Below are positions 1-11,063 of a stretch of 64,000 nucleotides of DNA, in pieces. The notes beneath the pieces are model-generated. The model worked only from the letters and a program-made list of their open reading frames with translations. It made no database searches and was not told where the DNA came from. Both the position numbers and the translations under genes were made by a program. This stretch comes from Psettodes erumei (lineage: Eukaryota; Chordata; Actinopteri; Pleuronectiformes; Psettodidae). Position 1 is the first letter of the stretch. Each line of letters starts with the position of its first letter. Location: positions 191,001-255,000 of the forward strand of contig JAFBJZ010000371.1 of the NCBI GenBank assembly GCA_016785225.1, given 5' to 3'.

Positions 1-720
1 ATAACTTCAGCAAAGCCGAGTTGCAGGGTCAACGTTAAAGGGAATAAGCTCAGTGGCTTCAGTTCAGGCTGTTAAAGGCGAGTGCAGTTACCACTGCGCC
101 GACCAGCGACGCCGCTCGGCTAGTCAGAGCCGCAGGCACACGCTCAGCTCGCCAAACTCCATTCAGAAATCCTACCGTTTAACAGAGGATTCTCTGTAGC
201 AGGTGTACCGTGTATGCACATTTTTTTCAAAGACTCAAGTCCATTTTCGTTTGAAATACTAAACCACTTTCTATGATGGGATAAAATTTATAACCTAGGT
301 TTGAAACTTTAATTATTCCCATAAATTACAACTCTCAGGCTGGTATTTTCCACAGCACAGCGGCTGGTCAGGTTCACTGATTCACACGTGCAGCTGGCCA
401 AATTCCATTCAAAATCCATGCCATTTAAATGTGCGTGCTATTTGTCATAAACACGAGGTATCCACTGATTTACATAACACAAGACCGGGCTTTGAAATGC
501 AGAATTCGGGCATACGACCAGAAAAATACAACTCTGATCATCAGTCTAAATGATTTCAATAAATCACAACTTTTAAGTCAGATAGTTTCAGTTCAAGCTG
601 TTAAAGGCGTGTACTTTTGAGACGACCGCTCGTCACTGCTTGGCTCGTCAGCTCAAGTAACGCAAGCGCTGCTCGCCAAACTCGTGCAAAAATCGGACAA
701 TTTAAGAGTGAAGTATAATG
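1..720. repeat. Degenerate tandem repeat, about 2.5 units
   Basis: Three diverged copies of one unit lie in a row. The landmark 'CTCGCCAAACTC' or a close variant recurs near 149, 394 and 673, each time followed by a stretch ending in 'TTTAA'. A second landmark, 'CAGTTCAGGCTGTTAAAGGC', occurs near 58 and again with few changes near 588. Spacing between units is roughly 250-280 bp. No coding frame is recognised and the left end is cut by the window edge. It could be part of a satellite or the repeated 5' region of a mobile element. Confidence 0.5.
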
Positions 721-1435
721 GACTCGAGTACTACACATTCCTTTAAATAAAAGACGAGAGAGTTTTTAAAAAGCAGATTTCCGTGTGCAAAACCACAAAC
801 TCAAATTTATTAGTGGAATATGTTCTTCGTTTTATTTAATTTAATAAATTTTAAGTGCCACATTACATTAACAGCAAATCGCATTAATACATTAGATAAT
901 GACGATTTTTAATGGAGTTTGGCGTAAGGACACTGGATCTTAAGTAGACAATGTTTTAATAAAAGGAAATATACCTGACACAGGCTACTTCACGACAGAA
1001 AAGGGGCGAGTTAAAACCAGTTCAAGAGCTATTTTGGATGCAAATGCGATGGCTACCGAATTGAATTGAGTTTGGTGCGAACACAGGCTACCAAACACGT
1101 CTGATTACAAACAGCTGTTTTCTGTCAGTGCAAATGAGACTTGACATGCATTCAAACAGGACAAAACCAAGTTATAGTTAATAACCTCATGTAAAGTTAG
1201 TTGGCCGTTCTCACCTGCCTAGCAGCTGGCTGACTATCGTGAAGCAGGGTGTAGCCACATCGGCTGGTGAATTTCTCTGCGCAGAGGCTGAGCTTTCCCT
1301 ATGAATTCTCGAGATGGACGCTTATAAGCTTGAAATTACAAGTTTACAAGGATAAATCCCCCTCCACTCCCACGATATGCTCTTGATTTTGGCGATGGGG
1401 GTGTGGGCCTCGGCTCGAAGAGCCAGTGGGGTCTA
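721..1435. other. Non-coding stretch, no recognised feature
   Basis: AT-rich DNA with no coding frame or repeat I can name. Two good donor-like sites read on the - strand (near 974 and 1213), but no matching coding exon is evident. Confidence 0.4.
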
Positions 1436-1882
1436 CAGCCGTGGCCAAAAGTTTTGAGAATGACACAAATATTAATTTTCACAAAGTCTACTGCCTCATT
1501 TTTTTATGATGACAATTTGCATGTACTCCAGAATGTTATGAAGAGTGATCACATGAATTGCAATTAATTGCAAAGTCCCTCTTTACCAGGAAAATGAACT
1601 TAATCCCCCATAAAAACATTTCCACTGAATTTCAGTCCTGCCACAGAAGGACCAGCTGACATCATGTCAGTGATTCTCTCATAAACACAGGTGAGAGTGT
1701 TGACGAGGTCAAGGCTGGGCATCCCTCTGTAATGCTGATTGAGTTAGAATAACAGACTGGAAGCATTAAAATGATGGTGGTGCTTGAAATCATTGTTCTT
1801 CCTCTGTTAACCATGGTGTTTTGATTAATCCTAATTAGAAATGTTGTAGAAGCCACCGTGGTGCATCTGAAAATATGCAAGA
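1436..1882 (+). mobile_element. Tc1/mariner element fragment (left end)
   Basis: The stretch begins in a TA context with a Tc1-type terminus reading 'GTGGCCAAAAGTTTTGAGAA' and continues through the long 5' untranslated region known from fish Tc1-like transposons. It stops near the sequence around the start of the transposase ('TTAACCATGGTG', near 1807). The transposase body and right terminus are missing, so this is a dead 5' remnant. The family assignment is from recall of fish Tc1-like elements; exact family unassigned. Confidence 0.75.
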
Positions 1883-1951
1883 CGATGCAAGACGATGTAC
1901 AGGTCCAGAGTATTTATTGTAGAAGTTGTGGAGTTAACAGTTGGGAGGTTA

Positions 1952-3420
1952 TCAGAATCAGAATCAGAAGGATTTATTGCCAGGTGCAGTAACAGTCAGG
2001 TTACAGCACTAGGAATTTGCTTTGGTGTCAGGTGCAAAAATAAGCAAAAAAAAGCAGCATGAAATAATAACAGCAACAACAGCAACAACAACAACAACAA
2101 CAACAACAATAATAATAGAGGTAGAGCAGAATAAAAAATAGAATAAAAGCAAATAAGTTAAAACACAATTTAAAAGGAGGTAGGGATTATATACATGTGG
2201 GTGAAGTGTCTGGCAGTGCAAAGTAGTGCAAATGGTGAGGGGGGGTGTTGTTCAGGGGGCAGGGGCATTGTGCATGAGGCTGACTGCACCTTCTCTGCAG
2301 AGTGGATGACCCGCTGTAGTTTGGTCTTGTCCCTGGCCGTAGCCGCAGCGAACCACACTGTTATTGCAGATGTGAGAATTGATTCAATGGTGGCAGTGTA
2401 GAAGTTCACCAGCATCTTCAATGGGAGGTTGAACTTCCTCAGCTGCCGCAGGAAATACATACTCTGCTGAGCCTTCTTGGTGAGGGAGCTGATGTTCTGC
2501 TCCCACTTGAGCTCCTGGGAGATGGTGGTGCCCAGGAAGCGGAAGGACTCAACGGGGGTGACAGGGGTGTCATGGATGGAGACAGGGGGGGAGAACAGGG
2601 GGGCCCTTCCTGAAGTCCACTATCATCTCCACTGTTTTTAGAGCATTGAGCTCCAGGTTGTTGCTGCTGCACCATGACACCAGCTGGTCCACCTCCCTCC
2701 TGTAGGCCGACTCGTCCCCATCAGAGATGAGTCCGATGAGGGTTGTGTCGTCAGCGAACTTCAGGAGTTTGACAGATCGGTGGCCAGATGTGCAGCTGTT
2801 GGTGTACAGGGAGAATAACAGGGGAGAAAGGACGCAGCCCTGGGGAGCTCCGGTGCTGATGGTCCGGGTGTTGGAGACATGCTTCCCCAGCTTCACGAAC
2901 TGCTGTCTGTCTGACAGGAAGTCCATGATCCACCTTCACATGGAGTCAGGCACATTTAGCTGGGAGAGCTTCTCACAAAGCAGGGCTGGGATGATTGTGT
3001 TAAATGCAGAGCTGAAGTCCACAAACAGTATCCTAACATAGGACCCTGGGGAGTCCAGGTGCTGGAGGATGTAGTGGAGGGCCAAATTTACAGCATCGTC
3101 TACAGATCTGTTGGATCTGTAGGCGAACTGTAGGGGATCCAGGAAATTGTCTGTGATGTCCTTGAGGTCAGCCAAAACGATGCGCTCAAAGGACTTCATG
3201 GCCACAGAAGTCAGAGCGACAGGTCTGTAGTCATTTAGTCCTGTGATTCTCGTCTTTTTGGGGACTGGGATGACTGCTGAGGTCTTGAAACAGGCTGGCA
3301 CATGGCAGGTCTCCAGTGAGGTGTTGAAGATGTGTGTGAACACCGGAGACAGCTGGTCAGCACAGAACTTTAGAGTGGAGGGGGAGACGGAGTCTGGGCC
3401 TGCGGCCTTGCGGGGGTTCA
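1952..3420 (-). mobile_element. 5'-truncated L2/Rex1-like LINE with reverse transcriptase
   Basis: Reads on the - strand. Fragments at 3343-2936, 2926-2570 and 2460-2170 give, in order, fingers/palm motifs (NDYRPVALTS, FVDFSSAFNT), the TGAPQGCVLSP motif, the catalytic FADDTTLIGL box and the C-terminal NLELNALKT and VNFYTATIESILT segments. This is the order of non-LTR reverse transcriptases of the CR1/L2/Rex1 group. The 3' end is near 1952, with an AATAAA-containing tail followed by repeated 'TCTGAT' units, as in fish LINEs of this kind. A frameshift near 2930 splits the palm, the apurinic endonuclease is missing, and a (GTT)n tract lies in the 3' region. It is inactive. The clade within CR1/L2/Rex1 is uncertain. 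Confidence 0.85.
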
Positions 3421-4289
3421 GTTGTTATGGTCATTGTGTCCTAGCAAAGTTGTGATAAAGTTGTGCTTGTTGTAAAGTTGTGTCCTTAAATTGTGGTTTC
3501 TATAAAATAAACACATACAGCAGTGCCCTTAGAAATCTGTACATAGTGACTACAGTATTAACATGGCTAATTATAATCTAGCACACATGGAAATTAGCTA
3601 ACCAGACACTACTACATGAAATGACTAAATATACACCTAAATCTACACATACACGTTGTTATATACATTATTATGTTATGTACATATATACCACGTAAAT
3701 ATCAGTTGTCAGATAATACAGTTCTGTAAAATCAGACTGAAGACTAATTATATCTTTTTTGACTATTTCCCAGTTCAAGCAATGGTGATGGCTGATTATG
3801 AAGCAGAGATCAAAAAGTTTAATCACACGTGTTTTCTTTTTTTTCTCTTTTGGTTGCTTCAAATGACTTTCCAGTGGTGACTGTTTGCTGAAGAGCTTCT
3901 TTGGTTGCCGGGTTACCGTGAACTTTCTTCTTCTGCGTTTTAGCATTATCTTCCAGTAGGTGGCGACAAAGGATTGGCCAACGAATTTGGCTGTTATTAT
4001 GAGGCAGGAATGAAGGGATCACTGCCCTGCTGTTTTAAGAATGGACGCATTTACAGGTCGTACTAAATATTAACTATGTTAAGAGAGGGGACTCGATGAA
4101 GCCGTGAATACTGGAGGGGTGACGTCAGATTGAATCGCTGTAAAGGAAAACGAAGAAGAAGAGGAACCAATCAATTCGGTGGGCGGGATAAGCCAAACAC
4201 GGGCGGAGAGAGCACCAAGCTGTTCTGTCCTCGTAAAAAGCAACACATGATTAATTTGAGAAGACATCACCAAAAAGGTCGGCGTAAAG
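3421..4289 (+). promoter_or_regulatory. Upstream region / probable promoter of DCLRE1C
   Basis: Intergenic DNA between a LINE and the Artemis start codon. The first 500 bp are AT-rich. The last 250 bp are richer in G and C and lack a clear TATA box, as expected of a housekeeping promoter. A CTCF-like site lies at 3953-3967. The transcription start cannot be placed from sequence alone. Confidence 0.4.
3953..3967 (+). promoter_or_regulatory. CTCF-like motif
   Basis: The bases CCAGTAGGTGGCG fit the vertebrate CTCF core CCASYAGRKGGCR at every position. It lies about 330 bp upstream of the DCLRE1C start codon. A motif match alone does not show binding. Confidence 0.4.
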
Positions 4290-7200
4290 ATGAGTACGTT
4301 CGCAGGTCGAATGAAAGAGTATCCCAGAATTTCTCTGGACCGGTTCGACAGGGAGAACCTACATGCCCGGGCATATTTCCTCTCCCACTGCCACAAAGGT
4401 GAGCCAGGCGGCTAAGCAATCTTTATTTTCATCATCATCATCATCGCCGTCGTCATCGTCATCATCATCATCATCATCATCATCGTCATCGTCATATTCA
4501 TATTGAAGCCGGGGCTGCTACTTCGAACCAATAATAGCTACTAATATTTTTTTTTTATGATTTCACGGTCTATCACTTACTTCCGGGTTTTCACTGTCTA
4601 CAGATCACATGAAGGGATTGAAGGGACCTCTGCTGAAGAGAAAGCTGCAGTTCAGGTGAACACAGTTCAGTTGCAATTTGTTTAATAAACTGAGCTCCTT
4701 TAAAATATCACTGCTAGTTTACCTTGTCGCCAGGTATCTCGTTTTAACATCACACATGACGCAGATACAGAAGCCAATTTCTGCCAATAACATAAAGTAG
4801 AAGCTAAAATGTGGACATATAAAGGTCAAAATTACGTGATTAAAAAGAAAAAAATTAAATAGTCAAAAAAAACTTTTTTGATTTACTAAATCAGAAACAA
4901 CAAAATCATGAGAAAATAATATATAAATATATAAACACAACTTTTTTCTTTATATCTAACAATTTGCCTCTCTTCTGTCCAAATTCTGACTAACTTTATG
5001 ACAAACTTTTAATGCCACAAGTGTCTTCCTTCCATTTCAGACAATTAAAAAAAAAATAGGAAAAAGCTTTTCATGTTAAAACTTTTTTGATTTTTTTAAA
5101 TTAATTTTTATCAGTTTTGCATTTGGCACATTTGGGGGAAAAAGTAACTGGATTAGCCAAAAAGTAAAATCACAGTATGCATTTCAGAAACAAGGTCATG
5201 AAGTATTGTCACCTGCTCTGTGCTTGGTGCGTGTCAGTTCCTTGACGTAAGACGACAGACCACTGAACATGTTCGTCCTGTGTGCTCTTGTGGTTGCAGT
5301 CGTACAGTCAGGCTGTACTGCTCCTTCGTGACCAAAGAGCTTCTGCTCAGCAATCCAAAGTACGCTTTCTGGGAGGAATACATTGTAAGTCCCCTTTCTT
5401 ATCCTCTGTAACCACACATTCCACTTCCCGTGTGGCATGACCTTGAAACAAAATGTTTTCTCATGTTTTGAGTTGTGAGATGCTGCTTGGAAGTGGCTTC
5501 CGTTGTTAACTGTCCCAATCGATAATCCGTTTCAGGTTCCGCTGGAGCTGGAGAGCCCGACTCAGATTTCCCTGGTGGATGAGGCATCGGGAGAGGTAAA
5601 TGCTGACTATTCTCTCATCTTCTCTGGTTTAAGTAAGTTTGGTCGTCAGGCGGAGCAAGTTCCCACTCATTTCCTCTTCATCTTGTTAGCCTGATTCTTT
5701 TGTTGGAAGACCAAGAACAGACTGGAGAAATCTTCAGTTCACAGATGACGTATTTATTATGGTCACAGGTAAACTATAGCAGCTCTACACTCAAAGTGAC
5801 AGAGATCTCGAAGGATCTCAGTCAGAGTGAGTCCCAATCTTTGGAAATGGTTCACATTTATCCTCTTGGGCTGGGTGACGTACACATGACCGCCACATCC
5901 CAGGGACATGGGAAGGACAACTGCTGTCCTTGCCTTGTTCTTGGAATGTGCTGAACACGTGTGAGTGTTTCTTTGCCATGTATCTAATGCAACAGACCTT
6001 ACTGATAGAATAGAGAAGTTTCATCTGCCTCCTGGTATGCAAAACATTTCTAACCGGTCATGTTATCTTACAGTTTTAGACCTTACAAGGACATACATTG
6101 TGTGAAAAGTACAAAACTGGAACAAAGGTTCAGTGGAAGAGTCCAGAATAAGGATTCATGATGTCTTAAAACAAAGCTGATTATAACAATCTCTTTCTCT
6201 CTTGTTCCTTCCTTCCTTTTGCACTCAGACATGTAGATGGAGATCAAACTCTTCTTGAATATATCGCAGTATGTTTTTTTTAAAAATTGAAATTCCTGTT
6301 TGTTGTTTCTGCGACAGAAAGAAAAGCTTGTAGTGACGTTGCTTCCTGCCGCTCACTGTCCTGGGTCCGTTATGTGAGTGAAAGCCATTCTTAAACTATT
6401 CAGTGTTGAGCTGCAGTGACTATTTGATTAATTGGTTGATTGACAAATAAATCATTTCCAACTATTTTTCATTTTGCAAGCTTAAATTATTGATATGATA
6501 CTACAGATCCCCAGACATGACATTGGAAAAAAATAAGATTAACCGTGGCCACAATATAGATATAATGTGTGAACAAAATAGTTAACCATAGGTTCATTTT
6601 AATATCAGTCATACCTATGAACTACCAGGACACCTGGGTAAGCAAATGGAGCACACCTCTGTGAGAAACAGAAGAGACAGCGTGTCTGTACAGTGAGTGT
6701 CTTTTCTTACTCTGTTCTTGTCAACATGTTGTTGTCCTTTCTCAAGGAAATTTTAATCGAATTCAACTGGTGGTCACCCTAGTCAGACCGGCACGAACTG
6801 ATGAAGCCTCTTGGATGAGAGGCAAAACGTCTTCAAGATCTACAAAATAAGTCCAGTTGATTTCGTTTAAAATTTCCTTGAGATAACCATGACCTGGGCA
6901 AATGAGAATATTACACAGCCTTGTTGTCTCGCATTTTTGGCCCGCAATAAATTTTTTTCCAGTGTCATGTCTACAGATTGGAAACACTGTTGATTATGAG
7001 AGAGGATTCAAGACTGTTTGTATTGTAAAAGCACGATCTGACTCAGACACCCCGTGGTGGAAACGCACGCCATTTCAGGGGGACCCGTTCCGACCTTTTA
7101 CCGTACTGATCGGTTCCGTACCATGCTGCTTGGTGGAAATGGGGCTTATGGCACTCTGGACAGATCACTACCATGCTCTGCAGCTCAGCCTTGCTCAAAG

Positions 7201-10200
7201 TGTCTGCCTTCATTTTGATATAATGTTGTTCTTTAGCTTAGTTCATTGATAGGTCAACAGGAGAATGCAGACAGTCAGTCTATTGATTTTAATAACCTTA
7301 AGTTTAGTATTTAAACGGTACAGTACCATTTGAATTTTAAACTTAACATAATGCCATACATGTGCTAAGTGAGATGGAAATCTAACGGAAAGGCTAAAGC
7401 CTGAATTGGTCTGTGTGTTTGTGTGCATAGGTTCCTGTTTGAAGGTTCTCAGGGGAACGTGTTGTACACAGGAGACTTCAGGTTTTCTGCTGGAGACGTG
7501 TCCAGAATAGAACACCTGCACTCGGGTAGCAGGTGGGTTGCTGCTGAACATCCTCCTCACTGTTGTCTATGTCAGCAGAACAACAAGAAGACTGACAAAT
7601 GGTGAATTATTTTGACAAATAAGGTTTAAGTTCATGTGTATTTTTCTAAGAACCAAATCATCAGAACCCACAAAAAGAAACTGGCATACAAATATACACT
7701 GACCCATCATAACCAGTGACAGATGTCGTGAGTGACACTGATTATCTCATTACAATGACACCTGGCTGTGGGTTGGATATATTGGGCAGCAAGTGAACAT
7801 TTTCTCCTTGAAGTTGATGTATTGAAAAGAATAAATGGGCAAGCGTAAGGAAAGGTGTGTTCCTGACACAGGAAATAGGAACTAGTCCCTGGTAGCTCAA
7901 GGATTACAGGAATGCCCCGTGATCAGCGGCTCTCAGGTGCCGTGACACCATCGCCAGTCAAGAACCACAGAGAAACATGGAGTGACATGCTTTGCGCGAC
8001 TTTTTGCGACCTCAGGAACCAACGCCCAGAAAGAACAGCATTTGTCTCCAGGGAGCCAAAATGGTTGCCGTGGTATTAGCCTATACAGCGAATTATACAT
8101 TGTTAGCGTTGATACGTGACAGCACAAGACTGGCACTTGCCGTCATCTCCCGCGTGAGCTAACCGCCAATCAAAATCAAGCACCGCTCAGCACAGAAGTG
8201 CCTACCCAAGAGCAGGAACTTATTTTGGTCCCGAAAAAGACCCCATAAATCGCCTTTCTGTAAAGTTTTTTGTAAAATGTGCCCTGCCACACTGCAAAAA
8301 TGGTTTGAGAATGGTTTGAGGGACAACAACAAGTTGCGTTCCTATCGCAGGAACTAGGAACTAGTCTCTTAAAAGAATGGCTTCATAATCAGTAGTTCTG
8401 GAAACAAACGCACCCATGGCGTGACGTGCTAATTTTGTGGCTGTTACGGTTGCAATGTAATTCTGAGCGTGCCTGAGAAGAACAGCATTTGTCAACAGGG
8501 AGCTGAGATGGTCTCAGCATTGTTTGTTGCGTTAGCATATGCAGTGAATTATACGTTATTAGCGATGATATGTGAGAGCAGAAGACCTTCGCTTGTTGTT
8601 GTCACCTCCATCGTGAGCTAACCACCAATCAGCACTGAGGATAATTGGCGGATTACTTCTTAAGCCATGGCCAAAAATGTGTTTAGTGTGCTCACGGTGA
8701 CCTTTTGATCTTTAGCCGTCAAAATCTCATCAGTTCATCCTTGAGTTGATAGGCACAGGAACTCACCGCAGGAACTAGGAACTAGTCCCAGGTAGCTCAA
8801 GCGTTACAGGAACGGCCCACATGAGAAGAACAGCATTTGTCAACAGGGATCCGAGATGGTTGCAGCATTGTTTGTGGCGTTAGCCTATATGGCGAATCAT
8901 ATGTTTTTATCCCGTGTTAGTGATGGTGAATGTTGTCGTCATCTCCTGCGTGAGACAATTACCTGTCAGCGTCAACCCCCTCCCAGCGCATCCAGTGTCA
9001 TAACATGTACCTACACTGGAACCTTTTAGGGGGGTTCCTCTGGTGGGGGCACACACTCACACACCAAAATGCCCCCATAGTTCTTGCGGTCCCAATGCAC
9101 TTATTCTCCAGATATCAGCCCTATTGGGCATGTGGGATGTGCTGGACAAACAAATCTGATCCATGGAGGCCCCACCTCCCAATTTACAGGATTTAAAGGA
9201 TCTGCAATTTCCGACTTGGTGCCAAATGCTGGCTTTGGTGGCAAAGTGTGACTCAATATTAGCAAGGTGGTCATAACATCATCCCCCAACGGTTGTAACC
9301 GTCGTCTTCATGCGTTGTGTTGTTTAAATAAGCAACCTGTTTTTTTGTCGCAGTCCATCAAGTTCACTCCACTGTTTTTAATGTCCCACAGGGTAAAAGA
9401 TATTCAAAGTGTTTATCTGGACTCCACTTTCTACGACCCACGCTTCTATCAAATACCCACTCGAGTAAGTAAAAAAAAAAAATACTTTGGAATTCAGTGA
9501 CAGTAAGGACATTTCACAATTATCTGATAATTTCCTAATAGTGGTTGCATGTTGTAGTTTAAGCCCCCTGAACCAAATCTAATGCAACTCTCCTCGCAAT
9601 AAATGCAACTGAGTCATGTTTGGAGCATATAGTGCATATACTGCATTTTGTTGCTCTGTACTTGTGACATGTGCAATGACAAAGTTGAATCTAATCTAAT
9701 ATAATACTGCAAGGTGTTTCTATGGTTTTGTCCACACCATCAGAAATACCTTCCTTTTGTGTAATGCAAATACATTTCCGCAGCTCCACAAACTAATGTA
9801 CAGCCAGTTTAGCTAGGTTTACCTCAGTGCACCTTCAAAAAAAATCCTAAAAGTTTCTTTTTTATTATTCAAATACAAAACCACCAAGATCAGAAATCAC
9901 AATTCCATGAAATAAAAAAAACATTATTTTTGCCTCTTGACAATAATATTTCTCATTGTTAATTGTTAAAAAATAATGTAGCTGGATTACAGTTCATTTG
10001 TCCACATCCATTATTAAAGGCCAACACAAAGGTAACATAACTGTCTTCAGTACACACTTAATGTACAAGCAAACATTTTTGTTTGTACATGATGCATGTG
10101 AATATAATCTGCATTTGTGTATTGTGTACATCCAAAAAAATCATATTCCTTCATTCATCTTTTAAAAAACTCATTAGATAATTGTCAGTCTGTCATGTTT

Positions 10201-11022
10201 TGCAGTGATTTTAATGTGTATATTTGTTGGAACCATTTTCTGTGTGTGTGTGTGTAGGAGGTCTGTCTGAACGGTATTTCAGAGCTCATCGGAAAATGGA
10301 TCAATCAGAGTTCATACCATGTGGTGTGGCTGAACTGTAAAGCTGCGTATGGATATGAATACTTGTTTACCAACCTGGGAGAAGAGTTCAACACACAGGT
10401 ATGTGCATCAATCACTACATTTTCCTGGATAGACTTGTTAGCATGTTTACATCAGTTCAATTAGTGAAAGAAATTTTTCCTCAAACTTTTTATCCAGATA
10501 ATAACATAAATACAGTCAGAATGGGTCTGCAGAGACACTTCTGCACTGATTTTTTTAATATCCGTACAGTACAAAATTGCACCTGACTAAACATTTTGTT
10601 GTGTAATTTTTTCCCACCATAGATCCACGTCAATAATCTGGTGATGTTCAAGAAGATGCCCGAGATCCTGAGCTACGTGACGACCGATTGCCGAAGTCAG
10701 ATTCATGCCTGTCGTCACCCAAAGGTCAGACATTTGTCGCACACAGACACAGACAGACATCAAGGGTTCCCCCTTGCGCCATTCTTGTCCTAAAATTGGG
10801 CACAGGGGAATTATTGTCATATAAAAAAAAAATTAAAAGGCAAACTGGGGAAACAGCTAGCATAAAGACTGGAAACAGGGAAACGGCTAGCATAAAGCAG
10901 TGGTCCCCAACCTTTTCTGTACCACGGACCGGTTTAATGTCTGACAATATTTTCACGGCCCAATCTAAAGGTGTAGCAGATAAAACAAAATAAAATGACA
11001 AGATCGTCATTAAAAACTGTGG

Positions 11023-11063
<41 letters not shown>

